Source: Pseudomonadota bacterium (lineage in GTDB: Bacteria > Pseudomonadota > Gammaproteobacteria > Xanthomonadales > SZUA-38). Taken from it: a stretch of 64,000 nucleotides of DNA. Shown in pieces: positions 41,075-51,644 of the stretch. The notes beneath the pieces were generated by a model that saw only the letters and a list, made by a program, of their open reading frames with translations, searched no databases and was not told the DNA's origin. The stretch is taken from assembly GCA_039033415.1 (NCBI GenBank), contig JBCCCR010000007.1, positions 125,262 to 189,261 of the forward strand, read 5' to 3'. Numbering within the stretch: the first letter of the stretch is position 1; the number at the start of each line of letters is the position of its first letter. Position numbers and translations under genes: made by a program.

Positions 41075-43717
41075 TCAGCCTTCGATTTGTGCCTTCACCC
41101 AAGGCACCACGCTGTCGAGCGCCGTGGCGAGATTGCCGGGCTCGCTGCCACCGGCTTGAGCCATGTCCGGTCGACCACCCCCTTTACCACCCACCTGTGC
41201 AGCCACGTGATTCACGAGATCACCCGCCTTGACCCGGTCGGTGGTATCAGCGGTTACGCCGGCCGCAAGCTGCACCTTCGCGTCGTCAGCCACGGCGAGC
41301 ACAATTGCCGCGGTCTGAAGCTTGTCTTTCAGCTTGTCGACCATTTGCCGTAACTCCTGCGGCTTAACCCCCTCCAGCCGGGCTGCCACAACCTTGATGC
41401 CACCGACATCAACGGCCTGCTCAGACAGATCACCGCCCGCTTTGCTCGCCAGACTCGCACGAGCGGCAGCCAGCGCTTTTTCCAGCTCGCGCGACTTCTC
41501 CATAATCTGCCGCACCTTCGCCGGCACGTCCGCCGCGGAGCCTTTAACCAATGATGCCGCCTCACTGAGCGCGGCCTCCTGGCTCGCAACATAGTCGAGC
41601 GCGCCGTCGCCGGTCACCGCCTCGATACGCCGAACACCCGCCGCGATCCCCGATTCGCTCACGATCTTGAGCAGACCGATATCCCCCACCCGCTGGACGT
41701 GCGTACCGCCGCAAAGCTCGATGGAGAAATCGCCAAAGCGAAGCACGCGAACCTCGTCGCCATATTTCTCGCCGAACAGCGCCATGGCGCCGGTTTCGAG
41801 CGCCTGGTCAAAGCTCATCAGGTTGACGTCCGCGGCAGCGTTAGCCCGAATCTCCCGATTCACCATGCGTTCAAGCTGCAGGATCTCGTCGGGCGTCACC
41901 GGTTCAAAATGCGAGAAATCAAAGCGGAGCCTGTCTGGCGCCACCAACGATCCCTTCTGCTCCACGTGCTCCCCCAGCACCTGTCGCAACGCCGCGTGCA
42001 GCAGGTGCGTTCCGCTGTGGTTCAGGACAATGGCTTCGCGGCGTGCCACGTCGATACTGGCGTTAACCACTTGCCCCACGGACAGCTCACCCGATTTCAG
42101 CCTGCCGATATGCGCGTGGTGCACACCGGCCAGTTTCTGGGTGTCGTCAACGGTAAAAACCAGTCCGTCACCGGTCAGAGCGCCCTGATCACCGACCTGT
42201 CCACCCGATTCGGCATAAAACGGCGTCTGGGTCAAAAAGACCGTCGCTTCCACGTCACCGGCGACGCGTGCCACCGACCGACCGTCCACCATCAAGCCGG
42301 TCACCTGCGCGGAAACCCCTTCCAGGTGCTGGTAGCCCAAAAACTCTGGCGCCGGTAGGTTGGCCAGCAGCTCGCCGTCCACGGCGCCGCCGGTCTTAAA
42401 CTGGCTGGCGGCCTGGGATTGTTTGCGCTGCACGTCCATAGCGGCATCGAAGCCCGGCTGATCCACCGTCAGGCCTCGCTCGCGGGCCACATCGGCAGTC
42501 AGGTCCACAGGAAAACCGTAGGTGTCGTAGAGTTTGAAGGCGGTGTCTCCTGGAATCTGCTCGCCCGAGAGCCCAGCAATGGCGTCGTCCAGCAGCTTCA
42601 TGCCGTTTTCGAGCGTTTCGGAGAAGCGCTCTTCTTCGGTTGTCAGCACACGCTGAACGAAGGCCACCTTGGCGCGGAGTTCCGGGTACGCTTCGCCCAT
42701 CTGCGCGTCGAGCGCTGGCACCAGCGCGGCAAAGAAGGGCCCTTTCTGACCCAGCTTATAGCCGTGCCGAATCGCGCGCCGGATGATGCGGCGCAGCACA
42801 TAGCCGCGACCCTCGTTAGCCGGCAGTACGCCGTCGACAATGAGAAACGCGCAGGCGCGAATGTGGTCGGCGATGACCTTCAGCGAGTTGTCGTCCCGAT
42901 CATCGGTGTCGGTGAGCTCCGCCGCAGCGGTGATCAGGACCTGAAAGGTGTCCGTTTCGTAGTTGGAGTGTTTGCCCTGCAGAATCGCCGCCAGGCGCTC
43001 CAGCCCCATGCCCGTGTCCACACAGGGTTTGGGCAGCGGCCGCATCTCGCCGCTGGCGTCGCGGTCGAACTGCATGAATACCAGATTCCAGATCTCGATA
43101 AAGCGATCGCCGTCTTCATCCGCTGACCCCGGCGGGCCGCCGGCCACATGATCTCCGTGGTCATAAAAAATCTCTGAGCACGGACCGCACGGCCCGGTGT
43201 CGCCCATGGCCCAGAAGTTGTCGCTCTCAAAAGGCTTGCCCCCGGGCTTATCGCCGATGCGTAGGACCTTATCCGGCGATATGCCCATCTTGCCGGTCCA
43301 TAGATCAAACGCCTCGTCATCGCTTTCATACACGGTGACCAGCAGCTTTTCTTCCGGAAGCTTGAGCACCTCCGTCAGGAACTGCCAAGCGTAGGCGATC
43401 GCTTCCTCTTTGAAATAGTCGCCGAAGCTGAAATTGCCCAGCATTTCAAAGAACGTGTGATGCCGCGCGGTGTAGCCCACCTCGTCCAAATCGTTGTGCT
43501 TGCCTCCGGCCCGCACGCAGCGCTGCGACGAGACCGCCCGCTGGTACGGTCGCTGCTCCGCGCCCAGAAACACGTCTTTGAATTGCACCATGCCGGCGTT
43601 GGTGAACAGCAAGGTAGGGTCGTTGGCGGGCACCAGCGGGCTGCTGGCCACCACCTGATGTTCGTGCTCGGCAAAAAATTGAATAAAGCTGGCCCGAAGG
43701 TCGGAGCTACTGGTCAT
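41075..43717 (-). CDS. alaS: Alanyl-tRNA synthetase
   Basis: 880 residues, normal length. Class II catalytic domain with [20 protein letters not shown] (motif 2 region), then editing domain zinc ligands in [12 protein letters not shown] and CGGTHVQR, then the C-terminal C-Ala domain. It attaches alanine to tRNA-Ala and corrects mischarging. It follows recX on the same strand, an order conserved in many gammaproteobacteria (recA-recX-alaS). Confidence 0.97.
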   Translation of the reverse strand: MTSSSDLRASFIQFFAEHEHQVVASSPLVPANDPTLLFTNAGMVQFKDVFLGAEQRPYQRAVSSQRCVRAGGKHNDLDEVGYTARHHTFFEMLGNFSFGDYFKEEAIAYAWQFLTEVLKLPEEKLLVTVYESDDEAFDLWTGKMGISPDKVLRIGDKPGGKPFESDNFWAMGDTGPCGPCSEIFYDHGDHVAGGPPGSADEDGDRFIEIWNLVFMQFDRDASGEMRPLPKPCVDTGMGLERLAAILQGKHSNYETDTFQVLITAAAELTDTDDRDDNSLKVIADHIRACAFLIVDGVLPANEGRGYVLRRIIRRAIRHGYKLGQKGPFFAALVPALDAQMGEAYPELRAKVAFVQRVLTTEEERFSETLENGMKLLDDAIAGLSGEQIPGDTAFKLYDTYGFPVDLTADVARERGLTVDQPGFDAAMDVQRKQSQAASQFKTGGAVDGELLANLPAPEFLGYQHLEGVSAQVTGLMVDGRSVARVAGDVEATVFLTQTPFYAESGGQVGDQGALTGDGLVFTVDDTQKLAGVHHAHIGRLKSGELSVGQVVNASIDVARREAIVLNHSGTHLLHAALRQVLGEHVEQKGSLVAPDRLRFDFSHFEPVTPDEILQLERMVNREIRANAAADVNLMSFDQALETGAMALFGEKYGDEVRVLRFGDFSIELCGGTHVQRVGDIGLLKIVSESGIAAGVRRIEAVTGDGALDYVASQEAALSEAASLVKGSAADVPAKVRQIMEKSRELEKALAAARASLASKAGGDLSEQAVDVGGIKVVAARLEGVKPQELRQMVDKLKDKLQTAAIVLAVADDAKVQLAAGVTADTTDRVKAGDLVNHVAAQVGGKGGGRPDMAQAGGSEPGNLATALDSVVPWVKAQIEG

Positions 43718-43732
43718 GGAACAATGATCGGC

Positions 43733-44221
43733 TTATCGGATAACAGTGCGGATGATATCGTGGCTGAAGCCCCGCTGCGCAAGGTATTTTTGCTGCCGGG
43801 CCCGCTCTTTGGCGCTCTCCGGCGACACGGACTTAAACCGTTTGTGCCACGCCGTCTGCGCCGCTTCCTGCCAGCTTTCCGCCTCCAGCGCCAGGCTCAC
43901 CAGCGCTGACGGGACGCCCCGCTGCCGAAGCTCCATCCGCACCCTTTGAGGTCCATAACCCTGCCGCGCCCGCCGTCGACAGAACGCCTCGCTGAAACGC
44001 TCGTTGCTGATCAGATCGTTGCGGAGCAGCCATTCCATGGTGTGCTGCGCCACGTCGCTGGGAAATGCCCCCTGCTGCTCAAGCTTTTGGCGCATCTCGC
44101 CGGTGGCATACTCCCGGCGAGATAACCAACCGACCGCCCGATGCCTGGCCTGACGAAACGCTTCGTCAAACTCGGCTTCCGGATTGGTCTCAGAACGCTG
44201 CTGCGGTACCTCGTCCGACAG
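43733..44221 (-). CDS. recX: RecX regulatory protein, probable CTG start
   Basis: About 162 residues if started at CTG 44219-44221. The first ATG in frame (44093-44095) would give 120 residues and cut off conserved sequence: ARHRAVGWLSRREYATGE is encoded upstream and matches the RecX N-terminal helices (E. coli DRAVRILAVRDHSEQE). No ATG, GTG or TTG exists in this frame between that ATG and the recA stop. The rest includes LISNERFSEAFCRRRARQGY and GPQRVRMELRQRGV, then GFSHDIIRTVIR. It modulates RecA filaments. It starts 2 nt after the recA stop. Confidence 0.85.
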   Translation of the reverse strand: MSDEVPQQRSETNPEAEFDEAFRQARHRAVGWLSRREYATGEMRQKLEQQGAFPSDVAQHTMEWLLRNDLISNERFSEAFCRRRARQGYGPQRVRMELRQRGVPSALVSLALEAESWQEAAQTAWHKRFKSVSPESAKERARQQKYLAQRGFSHDIIRTVIR

Positions 44222-44223
44222 CT

Positions 44224-45258
<1,035 letters not shown>

Positions 45259-45354
45259 TGATACCTCGAAACTGTGGTGGGGGGTTGGCGGGAAAGCGTG
45301 TCATTATCCCACAGCCCTTCAGTTTTGGGTATCAGTCAACCTCCGGTAAAAACG

Positions 45355-45858
45355 TCAGTTTTCGCTCAGATGCCGGGTCAGCGCCTGCTGTAAGTGATTG
45401 AATGCAAAGGCGACCGACTGGCGCCTGACCTGTTCTCGGTCGCCGTCGAAGCGACACCTTTCCGCCCAGCAGCGGCCAGCCAGGAAAAAACCAAACCAGA
45501 CCAGCCCCACCGGCTTTTCTTCGCTGCCGCCACCGGGGCCGGCCACGCCGCTGACGGCGATGGCGGCATCGCAGGCGCCAAGGGCCGCCGCCCCCTGCGC
45601 CATGGCCCGCACAACCGGCTCGCTCACGGCACCATGCGCGGCTAGCACCGCTTCCTCCACACCCAGCAAGCGCGTCTTGAGCGCATTGCTGTAGGAGACC
45701 ACCCCGCCCTCAAACCAGTCGGAGCTGCCCGCCAGGTCGGTGGCGGCCTTGGCCATCCAGCCCCCGGTGCAGGATTCGGCGGTCATCAGCCGGATGCGCG
45801 CCTCTTGCAGCGAGCCGGAGAGCCTGCGGGCATATTCGGAAAGCGACGGTTCCTGCAT
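45355..45858 (-). CDS. pncC: PncC-type nicotinamide-nucleotide amidohydrolase (CinA C-terminal)
   Basis: 167 residues, the stand-alone CinA C-terminal domain. TAESCTGGWMAKAATDLAGSS, GGVVSYSNALKTRLLGV, and SGVAGPGGGSEEKPVGLVWFG are characteristic. It deamidates NMN to NaMN. Immediately upstream of recA on the same strand and divergent from mutS, a common gammaproteobacterial arrangement. Confidence 0.93.
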   Translation of the reverse strand: MQEPSLSEYARRLSGSLQEARIRLMTAESCTGGWMAKAATDLAGSSDWFEGGVVSYSNALKTRLLGVEEAVLAAHGAVSEPVVRAMAQGAAALGACDAAIAVSGVAGPGGGSEEKPVGLVWFGFFLAGRCWAERCRFDGDREQVRRQSVAFAFNHLQQALTRHLSEN

Positions 45859-45941
45859 GATCGGGTGCCTCCTGGGGGCCGCTTACTGTACACTTTCGCC
45901 TCCCCGATCCGAAGACTGACAGGCCCCGCCCGACGTCCACT

Positions 45942-48560
45942 ATGCCCTCCACAGCGACCCAAAAACCGGCCGCGAACACCGCCGGTCACACGCCGCTGAT
46001 GAAGCAGTATCTGGCGATCAAGGCCGAGTTTCCCGACATTCTGCTGCTCTTTCGTATGGGGGACTTCTACGAGGTGTTCTTCGAGGACGCTCGGCGCGCC
46101 GCCAGCTTGCTCGATATCACGCTGACCAAACGTGGCGTATCGCCGGACGGCCAGCCCATTCCGATGGCAGGCGTGCCGTATCACGCGGTGGACAACTACC
46201 TCGCCCGGCTGATCCGTCTGGGTGAGTCCGCTGCCATCTGCGAACAGGTTGGCGACCCGAATACCGCGAAAGGGCCCGTCGAGCGCAAGGTTGTCCGGGT
46301 CGTCACGCCGGGGACCGTCACCGACGAAGCGCTGCTGCCAGACCGGCAGGACAACTTTCTGCTGGCCGTTGCGGGGAGCAACCCAATCGGCCTGGCTTGG
46401 CTGGACATGGCGAGCGGACGCTTTCATTTGATGGAGGTTCCGGATCAGGAGGCGATGCTGGCAGAGCTGGAGCGCCTCGATCCGGCTGAGGTGCTCACCA
46501 GCGAAGACGCTTCCCCGCCGAAGCTGCTGACCCGGGGCCGCGGCCACAGCACCTTGCCGCCATGGCACTTCGAACGCGACGCCGCCGAGCGCGCGCTGTG
46601 TGAGCATTTTGCGACGCGCGATCTCTCGGGCTTCGGCTGCGATGCCTTGAGTGCCGCCCTCGGTGCCGCCGGCGCCCTGCTCCAATACGTCAAACAAACG
46701 CAGCGAAGCGCCCTCCCCCACCTGTCGAGCCTGCGGGTTGAACGGCGCGACAGTCTGCTGGCAATCGACGCCGCCACCCGGCGCAATCTCGAGCTGACCC
46801 AGCACCCGGAAGGACGCGATGCACATACGCTCGCGGGCGTCCTGGACAGCAGCGTCACCCCCATGGGATCCCGGATGCTGCGCCGCTGGCTCGGCCAGCC
46901 GATACGCCGGCAGCAGACGCTGAAACTCCGCTATCAGGCCATTGAGGTGCTGCTGATCAACGGTCGCTTCGAATCGCTCCGCGAGGTTCTGCGGGCGGTT
47001 GGAGACATCGAACGAATCATCACCCGGATCGGTCTCAGGAGCGCGCGGCCGCGCGATCTGGCGACCCTGCGCGACGCGCTGGGCTTGCTGCCGGAGCTTG
47101 CGCCGCAGCTGGCTGCCCTCGACAGCCCAAGAATTGCGGAACTGGCCATCGCCACCGCACCCCAGCCGGCGCTTCAGGATTTGCTGACGCGAGCACTGGT
47201 GGAAACGCCGCCCGTGCTGATCCGCGACGGCGGCGTGGTGGCGGAAGGTTTTGACGCTGAGCTCGACGAGCTGCGAAACCTGTCGCGTGACGCCAACCAG
47301 TATCTGGACGACCTGGAGCAGCGCGAGCGAGAGGCCTCCGGCATCGCCACGCTGAAGGTCGGCTACAACCGGGTTCACGGCTATTACCTGGAGGCCGGTC
47401 GGCAGTATGCCGATCAGATTCCGGCGCACTACACCCGGCGCCAGACGCTGAAGGCCGCGGAGCGCTACATCACCGAGGAGCTGAAATCGTTCGAAGACAA
47501 GGTGCTGTCGAGCCGCGAGCGGGCGCTTGCGCGGGAGAAAGCCCTTTACGAAAACCTGCTGGACCAGCTCAACGAAGCGCTTCACGCGCTGGCGGGATGT
47601 GCCGAAGCCGTCGCAGAGCTCGACGTGCTGTGCAGCTTTGCTGAGCGGGCTGAAACCCTCAACTACACCGCGCCGACGTTGGTCGACGAACCCGGCCTGC
47701 ATATTGTCGATGGCCGACACCCGGTGGTGGAGGTGGTCTCGGACAAGCCGTTCCAGCCCAACAATTCGATTCTTGAGCCCGGCCGCCACATGCAGATTGT
47801 GACCGGACCCAATATGGGCGGTAAATCGACCTATATGCGGCAAACGGCCCTGATTGTGCTGCTCGCCCACGTCGGCAGCTTTGTTCCCGCGGCCCGGGCA
47901 GAGCTCGGGCCTGTGGATCGCATCTTCACCCGCATCGGCGCGGGTGACGACCTCACGCGCGGCCATTCAACGTTTATGGTGGAGATGACCGAAACCGCCA
48001 ACATCCTGCATCACGCCACCGATCGCAGCCTGGTGCTGATGGATGAGATTGGCCGGGGCACCAGCACCTACGACGGACTGGCGCTTGCCCGAGCTGTTGC
48101 CGAGTCTCTCGCCCAGACCCGTGCGTTGACCCTCTTTGCCACGCATTACTTCGAGCTCACCAGCCTGCCCGAGCTGCTTGAGGGCGTGGTCAACGTCCAC
48201 CTCGACGCCGCTGAACATGGCGACAGCATCGTGTTCCTGCACACCGTCAAGCAGGGGCCAGCCAACCGCAGCTACGGGCTGCAGGTTGCGGCGCTCGCCG
48301 GTATCAACGCCGCGGTGGTGGCCCGTGCCCGGACCCTGCTGTCGGAGCTGGAAGCGGGCGCCATTGACGCGGCCCAAGGCCGTTCTCAGCAGCTGTCGCT
48401 TTTTGCCTCGACGCCCACGCAGGCCGCAGAACCGCCAGCGCCGGATAAGCGTGCTGTCGATCCGCTGCGAGAAACGCTCCAGGAAACCGATCCCGATCAG
48501 CTCACCCCGCGGCAGGCCCTGGAGCTGCTCTACCAGCTTGTGGACCAGGCCAAAGACTGA
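45942..48560 (+). CDS. mutS: DNA mismatch repair protein MutS
   Basis: 872 residues. N-terminal mismatch-recognition motif [12 protein letters not shown] with the Phe-x-Glu wedge, connector and lever domains, then ABC ATPase: Walker [28 protein letters not shown], Walker [18 protein letters not shown]-terminal tail matches the beta/tetramer motif ([17 protein letters not shown]). It recognises mismatches and starts repair. Divergent from pncC over an 83-nt gap. Confidence 0.97.
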   Translation: MPSTATQKPAANTAGHTPLMKQYLAIKAEFPDILLLFRMGDFYEVFFEDARRAASLLDITLTKRGVSPDGQPIPMAGVPYHAVDNYLARLIRLGESAAICEQVGDPNTAKGPVERKVVRVVTPGTVTDEALLPDRQDNFLLAVAGSNPIGLAWLDMASGRFHLMEVPDQEAMLAELERLDPAEVLTSEDASPPKLLTRGRGHSTLPPWHFERDAAERALCEHFATRDLSGFGCDALSAALGAAGALLQYVKQTQRSALPHLSSLRVERRDSLLAIDAATRRNLELTQHPEGRDAHTLAGVLDSSVTPMGSRMLRRWLGQPIRRQQTLKLRYQAIEVLLINGRFESLREVLRAVGDIERIITRIGLRSARPRDLATLRDALGLLPELAPQLAALDSPRIAELAIATAPQPALQDLLTRALVETPPVLIRDGGVVAEGFDAELDELRNLSRDANQYLDDLEQREREASGIATLKVGYNRVHGYYLEAGRQYADQIPAHYTRRQTLKAAERYITEELKSFEDKVLSSRERALAREKALYENLLDQLNEALHALAGCAEAVAELDVLCSFAERAETLNYTAPTLVDEPGLHIVDGRHPVVEVVSDKPFQPNNSILEPGRHMQIVTGPNMGGKSTYMRQTALIVLLAHVGSFVPAARAELGPVDRIFTRIGAGDDLTRGHSTFMVEMTETANILHHATDRSLVLMDEIGRGTSTYDGLALARAVAESLAQTRALTLFATHYFELTSLPELLEGVVNVHLDAAEHGDSIVFLHTVKQGPANRSYGLQVAALAGINAAVVARARTLLSELEAGAIDAAQGRSQQLSLFASTPTQAAEPPAPDKRAVDPLRETLQETDPDQLTPRQALELLYQLVDQAKD

Positions 48561-48654
48561 CGAGACACGTCGCAACCCCTTGCGGTGCGATACACTAGCG
48601 GGCTTACGCGAACACCGCCGTCCGGGGCGCCACCCACAACACTCGAGGCAAGCA

Positions 48655-49854
48655 ATGAGCGAAGACATTCTGGTATTTGCAGACCCGGAAGAGGTCAAGA
48701 AAGAACTGGCGATGACGCCCCCGGAGTCAGTGCAGGCGGAAACCGGGGCCGACCCCGAACTCGAAAAACAGGCCGACGCTCTGGTCGAAAAGATTCTGGC
48801 CATGGATCCCGCCAGCGATGCGGCCACCAACGCCAAAAACGCCATCGAGAACATGGGCATGGATCTCCAGGAGAAAGCATCCAACCGTAGCGCCATGCTG
48901 CAGGAGCCCATTCGCAAACTGACGGCGCGGGCCGACGACGGCGGTGAGGTGGCCAATGCGCTGGTCGATCTGAAGCTGCAGGTCGAGGAACTCGATCCGG
49001 GCAAAGTCGACCTGGAGCCCGGCTGGTTTGCGCGGCTGCTGGGCATGATTCCAGGCGTTGGAACGCCAATCAAACGCTATTTCACCAAGTTCGAGTCTTC
49101 GCAGACCGTCATCGACGCCATCATCCGGTCGATGGAGGACGGTAAGGAACAGCTGGTCAAAGACAACACCACGCTGGCAGAAGACCAGAAGTTCATGCGG
49201 GACGTTACCCGCAAGCTCGAAAAGGCCATCAAGGTGGCTCAGCTGCTGGACGCCAAGCTGACGCACCGCGTGGAACGCGAGCTGACGGGTTCACCCGACC
49301 GGGCGCGGTTCATCCAGGAGGAGCTGCAGTTCCCGCTGCGTCAACGGATCATGGACCTGCAGCAGCAGCTCGCCGTCAACCAGCAGGGCATCGTCACCCT
49401 GGAAGTGGTGATGCGCAATAACAAGGAGCTGGTGCGCGGCGTTAACCGGGCGCGACACGTCACCGTCAACGCGCTGCAGGTGGCGGTCACGCTCGCGGTG
49501 GCGCTGGCCAATCAGAAGATTGTGTTGGACAAGGTGCAGGCGGTGAACGAGACCACCTCCGATCTGATTGCGGGCACGGCCGAGCGGCTGCGCCAGCAGG
49601 GCACCGAAATCCACAAGCAGGCGTCGTCATCCCAGATTGACATGGATGCGCTCAAGAAAGCCTTTACCGACATCCACGCTGCGCTGGATGATATTTCGGC
49701 CTATCGCCAGGAAGCGCTGCCCAAGATGGCGGCCACCATCAAAGAAATGGACGTCATGACGGCCGCCGGCGAGAAAAAGATTCAGGAGATGGAGCGAGCC
49801 GAAATCGCCGCCGAGGACGTCTTCGAGATCATCCCGGACGACGAGAACTTCTAG
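48655..49854 (+). CDS. TelA/KlaA-type toxic anion resistance protein
   Basis: 399 residues from MSEDILVFADPEEVK. A TelA-family protein: GWFARLLGMIPGVGTPIKRY, then long coiled-coil helices (LAEDQKFMRDVTRKLEKAIK, then VTVNALQVAVTLAVALANQK). Members are linked to tellurite or cell-wall stress resistance; no activity is proven. The usual XpaC-like partner is not adjacent. No signal peptide or TM segment. Confidence 0.88.
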   Translation: MSEDILVFADPEEVKKELAMTPPESVQAETGADPELEKQADALVEKILAMDPASDAATNAKNAIENMGMDLQEKASNRSAMLQEPIRKLTARADDGGEVANALVDLKLQVEELDPGKVDLEPGWFARLLGMIPGVGTPIKRYFTKFESSQTVIDAIIRSMEDGKEQLVKDNTTLAEDQKFMRDVTRKLEKAIKVAQLLDAKLTHRVERELTGSPDRARFIQEELQFPLRQRIMDLQQQLAVNQQGIVTLEVVMRNNKELVRGVNRARHVTVNALQVAVTLAVALANQKIVLDKVQAVNETTSDLIAGTAERLRQQGTEIHKQASSSQIDMDALKKAFTDIHAALDDISAYRQEALPKMAATIKEMDVMTAAGEKKIQEMERAEIAAEDVFEIIPDDENF

Positions 49855-49951
49855 GCGTCGCGCTGCCAGGATCGCGGCATACCCGCAACGCATTAGCGGG
49901 CCTCGGGGTCTCCTAGTAGTCGAGCTCAGTAGCTACCGGGAGGACCTTGCC

Positions 49952-51634
49952 ATGTCAAAGACCGTCGCTGTCGCCAGTCTTTCATTTTTTTGTCGCGTCG
50001 TCGCTGCCGCCTGCCTAGCAACCGCGTGCCTTGCGGCGCCGATAACGGTTGCGGCTCAGTCACAGGTTCAGAGCACAATCAGCGCGGTGACGGTCTATCC
50101 GCGGGGCTCGGAGATCACCCGGCGCGCCAGCGTCAGATTGGAGGCCGGCAGTCAGACCATCGTATTAGTCGGGCTCTCGCCCCTGATTGATGAGCGGCAG
50201 CTCAACATGTCGGTCAGCACAAGTGGGGTTGAGCTGGGTGATATCCGGCTCAGCAGCGTGGAACAGGTCGATACCGCAAACGTTGACGCCAATCGACTTG
50301 AGGCAAAGCTGACAGCGATTCGAGACGACATCGCCGCACTGAACGACGCGATCGCCACCGCACGGCTGCAGCTCCAGCTGCTGGAAAGTGTCGCCAAGGG
50401 CCCCTCCGATGTGGGAGCCGGGACGCGCTCAGGCAACGCAACAGATCTCGCGGCAACCGTCGATTATCTCGGCGAAGGCGCCAGCCGTGCCTATCAGGCT
50501 ATCCGCGATCACCAGCGAGAACAGCGGGAGCTCAAAGCTCGCGAAAATCAGCTGGAACGCGACCTGGCCAAAGCGCAGGAACAGGAGCGCCGGTACGCTC
50601 AGCTGGAGGTTGGCCTGTACTCCCCAACACTGGTAGAAACCACGCTGGAGCTACAGTATTTTTTCGAACGAGCTGGCTGGCAACCGACCTATGAAGCCAG
50701 GCTGGACAGCAGCCAGCCTGAGCTCGCGCTGATTCAGAAAGCCCGCGTTTACCAGGCCAGCAACGAGCCCTGGGATTCAGTGGCGCTAACGCTCGCTACG
50801 AGCCGTCCGGGCGGCGAGCTTCAGGCGCCGAATGTCGGCAGTGAGACACTTGAGCTACAAGATCCAATGGCCGCGGTACGTGCGCCGTCGGCCGTATTGG
50901 AGGAAGTAACCGTAACGGGGGGCCGGAGAACGAGCCCAAGGAATCTCAGACAAAAACCAGACCTGGATCGCGCCCCTGTTGATATGGACGCCGGCAACTT
51001 TGCTACCAGCTACCGGCTTTCCGGCCGCGTGAGCATCGGCAACCGCCGCGACGACAGTAGCGTTTTCGAGCTGACGCGGTTTGAGGTGGAGCCGAAACTG
51101 ATCACCACCGTTGTACCGCGTTCGTCCCTGACCGCTTTTTTGACGGCGCGTTTTGTCTATACCGGCCCTGCCAGACTGGCCGGCGGCGACCTGCGTATCT
51201 TCGTCGATGGGCGCTACAGTGGGGTGACTCGTATCAGTGCACTGAATCGAAACGCGGATGTCGTTCTACCCATGGGCGTGGACCCCAGCATCGAACTGAA
51301 GGTCAACGACCAGTTCGGTGCGAGCAGGGACCAAGGTTTGCTCGGCAAACGTCGACAGGAGAGCACCGATTACCTGTTCACATTGGTCAACCGACGCGAC
51401 GGTGAGTCACAGGTTGAGGTACTTGACCGAATTCCAGTGGCGGTGGATCGCAGCGTCAAGGTGAGCGTCCCGGACACCGCAACCGAGCCCGCCGCGACGG
51501 ACATCGATGATCTTGGCGGTGTTTTGGCTTGGCGCAAAACGCTGGGCAGAAACGAAACGTGGACCATCCGACACCAGTACAGCATCACCTACCCCGCCGA
51601 CCAGGAGCTGGTGCGGCGAGTCATTCGGAACTAG
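49952..51634 (+). CDS. MuiA-family protein (DUF4139 / DUF4140) with signal peptide
   Basis: 560 residues. Signal peptide about 1-36 (ending VAAQ). N-terminal DUF4140 region (VQSTISAVTVYPRGSEITR), a coiled-coil (DHQREQRELKARENQLERD) and the C-terminal DUF4139 (GWQPTYEARLDS, GSRNETWTIRHQYSITYPAD). Around 313-345 an inserted linker reads LEEVTVTGGRR, which resembles the Ton-box/plug start motif of TonB receptors. MuiA was named from mucoidy inhibition in E. coli-related work, but the mechanism is unknown. Converges on the secreted protein gene. Confidence 0.87.
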   Translation: MSKTVAVASLSFFCRVVAAACLATACLAAPITVAAQSQVQSTISAVTVYPRGSEITRRASVRLEAGSQTIVLVGLSPLIDERQLNMSVSTSGVELGDIRLSSVEQVDTANVDANRLEAKLTAIRDDIAALNDAIATARLQLQLLESVAKGPSDVGAGTRSGNATDLAATVDYLGEGASRAYQAIRDHQREQRELKARENQLERDLAKAQEQERRYAQLEVGLYSPTLVETTLELQYFFERAGWQPTYEARLDSSQPELALIQKARVYQASNEPWDSVALTLATSRPGGELQAPNVGSETLELQDPMAAVRAPSAVLEEVTVTGGRRTSPRNLRQKPDLDRAPVDMDAGNFATSYRLSGRVSIGNRRDDSSVFELTRFEVEPKLITTVVPRSSLTAFLTARFVYTGPARLAGGDLRIFVDGRYSGVTRISALNRNADVVLPMGVDPSIELKVNDQFGASRDQGLLGKRRQESTDYLFTLVNRRDGESQVEVLDRIPVAVDRSVKVSVPDTATEPAATDIDDLGGVLAWRKTLGRNETWTIRHQYSITYPADQELVRRVIRN

Positions 51635-51644
51635 CGGGCGCTGC

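Noticed and set aside
45259-45354. A LexA box ahead of recA
   Set aside because: CTG occurrences lack a CAG ten bases later; CTGTGGGATAATGACA is too far from the consensus to report as a site.
45786-47966. A 726-codon open frame on the minus strand across mutS
   Set aside because: It is antisense to a clear MutS protein, shows no family features and arises from codon bias in GC-rich DNA.
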